Shown here: in pieces, positions 57,910 to 64,000 of the stretch
How the letters are laid out: the number at the start of each line of letters is the position of its first letter
Numbering within the stretch: the first letter of the stretch is position 1
DNA from: Bacillota bacterium
GTDB taxonomy: Bacteria; Bacillota; Clostridia; Oscillospirales; Ruminococcaceae
Reading direction: 5' to 3'
Length of the DNA stretch: 64,000 nucleotides
Assembly: GCA_023440965.1 (NCBI GenBank)
Contig: JAEZRC010000003.1
Coordinates: 62,001-126,000 of the forward strand
Notes under the pieces: generated by a model
The model's database searches: none
What the model was told of the DNA's origin: nothing
Seen by the model: only the letters and a program-made list of their open reading frames with translations
Made by a program: the position numbers and the translations under genes

Positions 57910-59239
57910 TCCCTTCAAGTAGGTTTATTACTAAAATGTTTGTTGTGTCCTTATCCACTTTTACGCTTTCCGCAACACCATATCCTTCAATGAATATAAC
58001 CCCTTTTTCATCAGCAAGGAAAAGGATATTGCCACGTCTTTCAAGTGGAATATCAGTATTGAAAAGCTTTTTGACAGAGGAAGAATGCGAGCGTCCTGCA
58101 AGGCGGATTCGATCCCCGTTTCTTCTATTTCTGACAATAGCTTTACCTTGTATTTTATCATAATCAAGTATGCTAATTGCAAACTTTTTATTAACGTTTG
58201 TTGTCTTGTTAAACAAATTCACATTTGTTTTTGTAAATATTATTTTCTTATCAAAGAACTGTATTTCCTTATCAAGTATGAGAGGAGTTTCAAATTCCTT
58301 ATTATCTGACTGCGAATAGACATATATTTTAAGTTTTCCCGATTTCACCTCGGCATAAACGTCACCCGAAAGATTAATTTTGCCCCCGTCTTTAATTATT
58401 GATAAAATTTCTTTCACCTTATCGTAGCGACACTCTAAATTATTGCTTTTTAAAATCTCTGCTAAACATCTTGTTGACAATGCAGTATCCATACTTTCAA
58501 GAATTCTTGCATCATATGTGTTTTCGGATAATCTTATCTGATCAAGCATACAGTCAGACAATTCCTCAAGGAAGCAATAATCAGCTGTCAAACAATGATT
58601 TGTTCTAATAAAACTTTTTTCAAGTGACGGATTTATCTCACGCAATATCGGAATAACTTCGTGACGGATTTTATTCCTTGTGTAATCGCAGGTCAGATTT
58701 GTGCTGTCTGTAACAAAGTCCTGCCCTTTTTCTTTAAGGTAATCCTCAACATCTGCCCTTGTGCAGTAAATAAGCGGACGTATAATATTATCCCTTACAG
58801 GAGGAATCCCACACAAACCCTTTAATGCTGTTCCTCTTGTGAAATTAATCAGAACAGTTTCAATATTATCAGAGGCTGTATGAGCAGTAGCAACTTTTCC
58901 ACCATTGCAGTATTTTGAAAAAGACTGATAACGAAGCTCTCTTGCTCCCTCTTCTGTTCCAAGTTTATTTTCACTACAATAAGTAATAACATCTATCTTT
59001 TCGACAAAAAGTCTAATATTCAGCCTTTTACATAACTCAATACAAAAGCTTTCATCCCTGTCACTTTCCTCGCCACGAAGCTGATGATTGATATGACAGG
59101 CAGAAACATTATAGCCTAGCTCTTTTAATATAAGTACAAGGGCTACGCTATCTGCACCTCCAGAAAGTCCGACAAGAATATCCTGCCCACTTTCAACCAT
59201 ATTAAAGTCTTCAATAGCACTAATGACTTTATCCTTCAT
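57893..59239 (-). CDS. tilS: tRNA(Ile)-lysidine synthase
   Basis: A 448-residue enzyme that makes lysidine at position 34 of tRNA-Ile(CAU). The PP-loop ILVGLSGGADSVALVL is near 22-37, then SACHINHQLRGEESDRDE, VATAHTASDNIETVLINFTRGTALKGLCGIPP and a C-terminal domain with NRRNGDRIRLAGRSHSSSVKKLFN. ATG 59239 overlaps the dnaB stop by 11 bases and has GAGGGAT before it. The frame stays open 81 codons further upstream but that lies wholly inside dnaB. Confidence 0.95.
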   Translation of the reverse strand: MKDKVISAIEDFNMVESGQDILVGLSGGADSVALVLILKELGYNVSACHINHQLRGEESDRDESFCIELCKRLNIRLFVEKIDVITYCSENKLGTEEGARELRYQSFSKYCNGGKVATAHTASDNIETVLINFTRGTALKGLCGIPPVRDNIIRPLIYCTRADVEDYLKEKGQDFVTDSTNLTCDYTRNKIRHEVIPILREINPSLEKSFIRTNHCLTADYCFLEELSDCMLDQIRLSENTYDARILESMDTALSTRCLAEILKSNNLECRYDKVKEILSIIKDGGKINLSGDVYAEVKSGKLKIYVYSQSDNKEFETPLILDKEIQFFDKKIIFTKTNVNLFNKTTNVNKKFAISILDYDKIQGKAIVRNRRNGDRIRLAGRSHSSSVKKLFNTDIPLERRGNILFLADEKGVIFIEGYGVAESVKVDKDTTNILVINLLEGNVQFG

Positions 59240-60584
59240 TTCTGTATCCCTCAAGATTTCGGAATAATGTGAATTCTCCATTCCACACAAGCTTAACTGT
59301 GCCGGTTTCACCGTGACGGTTTTTTGATACAATACATTCCGAGATACTCTGGTCTGCACTTTCCTTATCGTAATAGCCCTCACGATATAAGAATAATATA
59401 ACATCAGCATCTTGCTCAATAGAACCTGATTCACGAAGGTCTGAAAGAAGCGGTCTATGGTCAACACGTCCTTCCGCACCACGGTTAAGCTGTGATAGAG
59501 TAATGACTGGGACTTTAAGTTCCTTCGCCATTAGCTTTAGCTGACGGGTAATTTCTGAAATTTCATTAACACGGTTTGAATTCTTTTTTGAGCCTTCCAT
59601 AAGCTGAAGGTAGTCGATAACTACAAGCCCTAAATTCTTCATTCGTCTTAGCTTTGCCTTCATTTGAGGAACAGTTATTCCACCAGCATCATCCATAAAA
59701 ATAGGCATTTTTGATAATGCCTCAGCCCCAATGGCAAGCTTTGTCCAGTCGTCGGGCGACAATCGGCCTGTTCGAAGTGAGTTACTGTTTACGAGTGCTT
59801 CGGATGAAAGCATTCTCTGAACAAGCTGCTCCTTACCCATTTCGAGTGAAAATAAAACAACCTGCTTGTCTGATTTTCTTGCAAGGTTTGTTGCTATATT
59901 AAGAGCAAATGATGTTTTACCCATACCAGGACGTGCTGCAATAATCAAAAGGTCAGTGTTGTTAAGACCTGTTGTGATTGCGTCAAGCTCAGTAAAACCT
60001 GACTTTGCGCCAAGATATTTATCCTTATCAGGACCAGTAATTTTCTGAAGCTTGTCATAAACTTCTATTACAACTTCATCAATTCTTGCAAGTCCCTTTG
60101 TGTCATTGCCCTGTCTTATGTCATAAATTTTCTGCTCGGCACTGTCGAGCAGGGTTTTAGAGTCGGTTGCGCCGTCAGTAGCAAGATCAATGATTTCTCT
60201 TGAGGCACTGATCAGTGCACGTGAATAGAACTTATCTTCAACAATCTTGCAGTAGCTTTCAATATTTGAAACAGAAGGGACATTTTCCATTATGCCTTTT
60301 AAATAGGTTTTTGCCATTGCGGTTGTTTCAAAAACACCCATAGCAACAGCTTCATTCATAACAGTAATAATATCAGCATTCTGTCCATTTGAGAACATTC
60401 TTACAATTATTGAAAAGATTTCTCTATGTTGTTCACGATAAAAAGATTCGGGCTTTAAGTAATCCATAACAATCGAGAGTGCAGATGAATCCAAAAGCAA
60501 CGCACCAAGAACAGTCTGCTCAGCTTCAAGATTATAAGGCAGGTCTTTTCCAATAAAATTTTCAATTGTATTTGTAAGTTCCAT
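59229..60584 (-). CDS. dnaB: Replicative DNA helicase
   Basis: A 451-residue DnaB. The N-terminal domain starts LPYNLEAEQTVLGALLLDSSAL. The RecA-like domain has Walker A AARPGMGKTSFALNIA near 210, FSLEMGKEQLVQRMLSSEA, Walker B LVVIDYLQLMEG, and SEITRQLKLMAKELKVPVITLSQLNRGAEGR with DLRESGSIEQDADVILFLYR at the end. It unwinds DNA at the fork. AGAGGTGAAAAT precedes the ATG. rplI-dnaB order is typical of Firmicutes. Confidence 0.97.
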   Translation of the reverse strand: MELTNTIENFIGKDLPYNLEAEQTVLGALLLDSSALSIVMDYLKPESFYREQHREIFSIIVRMFSNGQNADIITVMNEAVAMGVFETTAMAKTYLKGIMENVPSVSNIESYCKIVEDKFYSRALISASREIIDLATDGATDSKTLLDSAEQKIYDIRQGNDTKGLARIDEVVIEVYDKLQKITGPDKDKYLGAKSGFTELDAITTGLNNTDLLIIAARPGMGKTSFALNIATNLARKSDKQVVLFSLEMGKEQLVQRMLSSEALVNSNSLRTGRLSPDDWTKLAIGAEALSKMPIFMDDAGGITVPQMKAKLRRMKNLGLVVIDYLQLMEGSKKNSNRVNEISEITRQLKLMAKELKVPVITLSQLNRGAEGRVDHRPLLSDLRESGSIEQDADVILFLYREGYYDKESADQSISECIVSKNRHGETGTVKLVWNGEFTLFRNLEGYRNEG

Positions 60585-60628
60585 ATTTTCACCTCTGATA
60601 CAACTTTTTTAAATTCACTATTGAGTAA

Positions 60629-60661
60629 CAAAAGCCTATCCCTTTTTAAAGGGATAAGCTG
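60629..60661 (-). terminator. Terminator after rplI
   Basis: AGCCTATCCCTTT / AAAGGGATAAGCT stem with a TT loop and a short T-tail on the minus strand, between rplI and dnaB. It may be partial, since dnaB has no clear promoter of its own. Confidence 0.65.
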
Positions 60662-60666
60662 ATATA

Positions 60667-61113
60667 TTATTCTTCGATTACTTTTATCTTCATTGAAGCA
60701 GTTACACCATGACCAAGCTTAATTTCGGCATTATAATCACCGAACGCCTTAAGATCTGAGTTAAGCACTATTTTCTTCTTATCAATCTTGCACTTGTATT
60801 GTGTTTCGATAAGGTCTGCTATTGTACCAGCAGTGATTGCACCAAATAATCTTCCGCCTGTGCCTGCTTTTGCCTTAGCGACAACTTCTTTTCCATTAAG
60901 AATTTTTGCAGTATCCTGTGCCTGCTGTTTTTCAACATCTAATTTGTGCTGCTCTGAATCCTTTTTTCCCTGAAGATCATTAAGGTTTTTCTGGGTTGCT
61001 TCAATAGCGCTACCCTTTGCAATAAGGAAGTTCCTTGCATAGCCATCTGCTACATTTATTACATCTCCGGCTTTTCCGGAACCTTTAACGTCTTTTAATA
61101 AAATAACTTTCAT
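60667..61113 (-). CDS. rplI: 50S ribosomal protein L9
   Basis: A 148-residue L9. MKVILLKDVKGSGKAGDVINVADGYARNFLIAKG is the signature N-domain, joined by a long charged helix to the C-domain ending ELGHG-like IKLGHGVTASMKIKVIEE. ATG 61113 is used, with AGGAGG eight bases upstream; the TTG at 61116 is closer to that site. Confidence 0.97.
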   Translation of the reverse strand: MKVILLKDVKGSGKAGDVINVADGYARNFLIAKGSAIEATQKNLNDLQGKKDSEQHKLDVEKQQAQDTAKILNGKEVVAKAKAGTGGRLFGAITAGTIADLIETQYKCKIDKKKIVLNSDLKAFGDYNAEIKLGHGVTASMKIKVIEE

Positions 61114-61128
61114 CAATTAATCCTCCGA

Positions 61129-63105
61129 TTATTTATTTGTTTTATTCTGTTCTTGAATAAATTCATCAATAGCTTCACAAAGGCTTTGTCTCGCACTTTC
61201 AAGGCCTACACCCTCAAGCTGAACGCCAGCCATTGTCTGATGTCCGCCACCACCGAGCTTTTCCATAATAACCTGCACATTGAAATTTCCAAGACTTCTT
61301 GCTGAAACATTAACAACGCCATTCAATTCGAAAAGCACGAATGAAGCAGAAACTCCACTGATACCAAGCAATTCATCTGCTGCTTGCGGAGCAGCCATTC
61401 TTATTTCTTCAGCCTTTATATCACTTGTTGCAATTGCGCAGTTGTGATAAAGCTCAGCATTTGCGACAAGTCTGCTCTTCTGCTGATAGGTTTCAATAGA
61501 GCTTGAAAATAGATTTCTAACAGCAACCGTATCTGCACCAAGCTTTCTTAGAAATGCTGCCGCTTCAAAGGTTCTTACCCCTGTTCTCATTACAAAATTC
61601 TTTGTATCAAGCATTATTCCAGCGAGTAATGCTTCTGCCTCAGGAGCAGATATCTTAAGATTCTCGCCGAAATATTGGATAAGCTCCGTTACCATTTCTG
61701 ATGCTGAAGATGCATAGGGTTCATGATAAAAAATTACAGCCTTGTCAATGAAGTTGACCATCTTTCTATGGTGGTCAATTACAACAACATGCTTGCATTT
61801 TTCGTAAAGCTCCTTACTGTCAACAAAATCAGGGTTATGTGTATCTACAATAATAAGAAGCGTCTTCTCACCAATAAAATTCAAAGCATCTTCAGGGGAA
61901 AGGAACATATCCTTTATGTCATTGGTTTTTATATGATTTATAAGCTGTTTTGCAAGATTCTTATGAGGATCAATGACCACATAAGATTCCTTCCCAAGCT
62001 TTCTTATTGCACCACATAATCCGACTGATGAACCAGCACTGTCAAGATCACCAAAGCGGTGCCCCATAATGAATATCTTATCATTTCCTTCAATAAGCTC
62101 TGCAAGAGCAGTAGCGATAATTCTTGTCTTGACTTTAGTGTGCTTTTCTATTCCTTTTGAAACACCACCGAAGAATTCAAAACCTGTTGCGGTTTTTACT
62201 GAACACTGGTCGCCGCCTCTTCCAAGTGACATATCAAGAGCTTGCTTTGCAAAAAGCTCACTTTCAGAAAGAGTTTCTCCCCCACGTCCCACACCCATTG
62301 AAAGTGTAACGCTAAGGCGTTCATTGACCATAATCTGTCTTGCTTTATCGAGAATATCAAAACGTTTGTCTATCATTTCCTGAATGTGTCTTTCTTCAAT
62401 GACAGCAACAAACTTATCGTTTGAATTTCTTCTTAAAATACCAGTTGTAGGCTCCATAAACTTCTCAAGAAGGGTTTCAATCTGAACAAGTATGTGTGCT
62501 TTTTCACTCTCTTTTACATTAGAGAGCATATCCTCATAGTTATCAATCATAAGGAGAACAACGCATGGACGTGAATTGAAATGCTCATATTCCAAAGCCT
62601 TGAACTGTGAAATATCCTCAAAATAAACCATTGATAGATTAAGTTCCGGATTCTGTGAACGTGTTCCGATTACTCTGTAATATCTTCCGTCGTGTTTTAA
62701 AACAGCACCGTTCTTTGTATAAATTCGGTTTATATCAACATTAAGTAATGTGGTAAGCTTTTGCCCATAAGCCTCCTTATCGGTAAAGACTCTTTCCTCA
62801 AAAAGCTTATTATACCAGACAATAACACTGTTTTCATCAATAATTATAGTAGGTGCAGGGAAATAATAAAGAGATTCTTTCTGTGTTAAAGCGATATCCT
62901 TATCCATTTTTAATATGTATCTTCTGACATTCCTTGATACTACAAAAATTTCAATAAGGAGTGCCAATGAAATTACACAGGTAACTGCAAAAAAGAGCCA
63001 GCTTTTGTTGTCATCCTTTTTGACCAATAGCAGAGATGCTGCCATTGAGCATAATGCCAACAGAAATACTGTGAGCTTTAAGACAAATCCGTTATTTCTC
63101 TTCAA
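61129..63105 (-). CDS. gdpP: Cyclic-di-AMP phosphodiesterase, GdpP-type DHH protein
   Basis: A protein of about 658 residues: two N-terminal hydrophobic segments (to about 60), a degenerate PAS (YYFPAPTIIIDENSVIVWYN), a degenerate GGDEF (LLMIDNYEDML, LSMGVGRGGETLSE), then the DHH part with IMGHRFGDLDSAGSSVG, LLIIVDTHNPDF, VVVIDHHRKM and the DHHA1 end GGGGHQTMAGVQLEG. It hydrolyses c-di-AMP and so affects wall and potassium balance. TTG 63105 is chosen as AGGTGGTGA lies six bases upstream; GTG 63117 is the longer option. It lies 15 bases before rplI. Confidence 0.93.
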   Translation of the reverse strand: MKRNNGFVLKLTVFLLALCSMAASLLLVKKDDNKSWLFFAVTCVISLALLIEIFVVSRNVRRYILKMDKDIALTQKESLYYFPAPTIIIDENSVIVWYNKLFEERVFTDKEAYGQKLTTLLNVDINRIYTKNGAVLKHDGRYYRVIGTRSQNPELNLSMVYFEDISQFKALEYEHFNSRPCVVLLMIDNYEDMLSNVKESEKAHILVQIETLLEKFMEPTTGILRRNSNDKFVAVIEERHIQEMIDKRFDILDKARQIMVNERLSVTLSMGVGRGGETLSESELFAKQALDMSLGRGGDQCSVKTATGFEFFGGVSKGIEKHTKVKTRIIATALAELIEGNDKIFIMGHRFGDLDSAGSSVGLCGAIRKLGKESYVVIDPHKNLAKQLINHIKTNDIKDMFLSPEDALNFIGEKTLLIIVDTHNPDFVDSKELYEKCKHVVVIDHHRKMVNFIDKAVIFYHEPYASSASEMVTELIQYFGENLKISAPEAEALLAGIMLDTKNFVMRTGVRTFEAAAFLRKLGADTVAVRNLFSSSIETYQQKSRLVANAELYHNCAIATSDIKAEEIRMAAPQAADELLGISGVSASFVLFELNGVVNVSARSLGNFNVQVIMEKLGGGGHQTMAGVQLEGVGLESARQSLCEAIDEFIQEQNKTNK

Positions 63106-63160
63106 CCTATTCACCACCTGTTAATCAATTGATATGTAGGACGGCATTGTGCCGCCTTTA

Positions 63161-64000
63161 TTATACTTCCATAATAATAGGAAGTATCATCGGGGATCTC
63201 TTTGTCTTTGAATAGATATAATCTGACAAAGCGTCCTTCATTTTTGTTTTAATTGTATTCCATTCGCGGATGTCATTGTCAATGCAATTCTGAAGAACTT
63301 TCAGCATAAGTTTCTTTGCCTGTTCGATAAGTTCTTCACTTTCTCTAACATAAACAAATCCTCTTGACACAACATCAGGACCAGCAAGAATTGTTCCGCT
63401 TTCGCTTTCTATTGTTGCAACAACAATGATAAGTCCATCCTGTGCAAGATGCTTTCTGTCACGAAGAACAATTGCACCTACATCACCAACACCAAGTCCG
63501 TCAACGAGAACTCTTCCAGCAGGAACCTGACCAGTGATTTTTATTTCAACTCCGTCAATTTCAATGACGTTACCAATTTCACCAATAACTATATTTTCTT
63601 CAGGAATACCCATTTCCATTGCTGTCATTGCATGACGCTTAAGGTGCTTATACTCACCGTGCACAGGGATAAAGAACTTTGGCTTTATAAGTGACAATAA
63701 TAGCTTCTGCTCTTCCTGGCAGGCATGTCCTGAAACGTGAACGTCATACATACTCTCATAAATTACATGAGCGCCTGACTTCATAAGCTCGTTTATTACC
63801 TTTGTAACAAGCTTTTCATTACCCGGAATAGGTGTTGCTGAAATGATAATGAAATCATGAGATGTAATTGTAACCTTCTTATGATCATTCATTGCCATTC
63901 TGGTCAAAGCAGACATTGGTTCGCCCTGACTGCCTGTTGTTATAAGAACAACCTTTTCAGAAGGATAGCGATTCATAGTATCGATGTCAATAATCAGTCC
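63161..64000 (-). CDS. rnjA: Ribonuclease J, C-terminal part (cut by window edge)
   Basis: The frame runs in from the window edge (first visible residues GLIIDIDTMNRYPSEKVVLITTGSQ) and ends at 63161. TTGSQGEPMSALTRMAMNDHKKVTI, ISATPIPGNEKLV, VSGHACQEEQKLLLSLIKPKFFIPVHGEYKHLKRHA and the end TKRSPMILPIIMEV are RNase J motifs (beta-CASP and the final metal His). It is an mRNA-decay and rRNA-processing nuclease. It precedes gdpP by 43-55 bases. Which of J1 or J2 cannot be told. Confidence 0.94.
   Translation of the reverse strand, partial: GLIIDIDTMNRYPSEKVVLITTGSQGEPMSALTRMAMNDHKKVTITSHDFIIISATPIPGNEKLVTKVINELMKSGAHVIYESMYDVHVSGHACQEEQKLLLSLIKPKFFIPVHGEYKHLKRHAMTAMEMGIPEENIVIGEIGNVIEIDGVEIKITGQVPAGRVLVDGLGVGDVGAIVLRDRKHLAQDGLIIVVATIESESGTILAGPDVVSRGFVYVRESEELIEQAKKLMLKVLQNCIDNDIREWNTIKTKMKDALSDYIYSKTKRSPMILPIIMEV

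Noticed and set aside
59240..59482. An 81-codon upstream extension of tilS
   Set aside because: It lies wholly inside dnaB, has no TilS similarity, and a proper ATG with GAGG site exists at 59239.
63119..63155. A hairpin (GGCGGCA/TGCCGTC) between RNase J and gdpP
   Set aside because: No T-run follows on the minus strand, so a terminator is not supported; it may be an RNA processing site.
1..64000. CRISPR arrays, rRNA genes and insertion sequences
   Set aside because: Looked for regularly spaced repeats, rRNA-like blocks and transposase motifs (DDE, HUH, serine or tyrosine recombinases); none were seen in the window.

Overview
The window reads as chromosome of a low-GC, AT-rich Firmicute of the Clostridia type, most like an anaerobic Ruminococcus-like gut bacterium. 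The support is indirect: strong AGGAGG ribosome sites, frequent TTG and GTG starts, spoVS, ymdB, ftsH, gdpP and RNase J, a HydE [FeFe]-hydrogenase maturase, a ferredoxin-linked 2-oxoacid oxidoreductase, Gram-positive lipoproteins, and intracellular glucan enzymes (glycogen phosphorylase and two GH13 enzymes). No 16S gene is present, so the species cannot be named.

Layout. 1-4047 (minus strand) is one end of a prophage or phage-derived element: small and large terminase, portal, prohead protease/scaffold and the start of the capsid gene. It stops about 115 bp from the promoter of glgP. 4162-10.8 kb holds glgP, a methyltransferase behind a structured leader with a terminator, a CadC-type repressor with a heavy-metal P-type ATPase, and an unknown protein. 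10.9-13.3 kb is a polar amino-acid ABC importer. 13.4-20.2 kb is the most unusual region. It is a minus-strand unit that starts at a good promoter with a membrane-anchored J-like protein, a GrpE-like protein, a divergent Hsp70 and a CbbX/SpoVK-type AAA+ ATPase, and continues into three tiny hydrophilic proteins before a strong terminator. 20.3-25.6 kb carries YfhO, a LysE exporter, an Rrf2 regulator and a MATE pump.

25.7-36.8 kb is mostly plus strand: GNAT, hydE, a zinc-ribbon protein and an NSS transporter; then, on the minus strand, pnuC and a tRNA-Arg(CCT) whose 5' part is duplicated around a hairpin element; then a PH-like protein, an FkbM methyltransferase, and a close-packed run of amidohydrolase, GH13, DUF1653, radical SAM and DUF368 genes. 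36.8-48 kb has cca, an lnt-like acyltransferase, ymdB-spoVS, a CAP-domain lipoprotein, a GntR/ABC operon, a second lipoprotein and lepA-hemW. 48-55.3 kb (minus) holds an aminotransferase, a GH13 enzyme and a ParA-like ATPase with the four subunits of a VOR/KOR-type oxidoreductase. 55.4-64 kb (minus) is a conserved housekeeping block: RNase J, gdpP, rplI, dnaB, tilS, hpt and ftsH.

My best candidate for an undescribed system is the 13.4-20.2 kb chaperone/AAA+ unit. It has a full set of Hsp70 partner-like proteins in divergent form, plus a membrane tether with repeated short motifs. Its function is not shown by the sequence. Homology calls are from reading motifs by eye; no database search was run.
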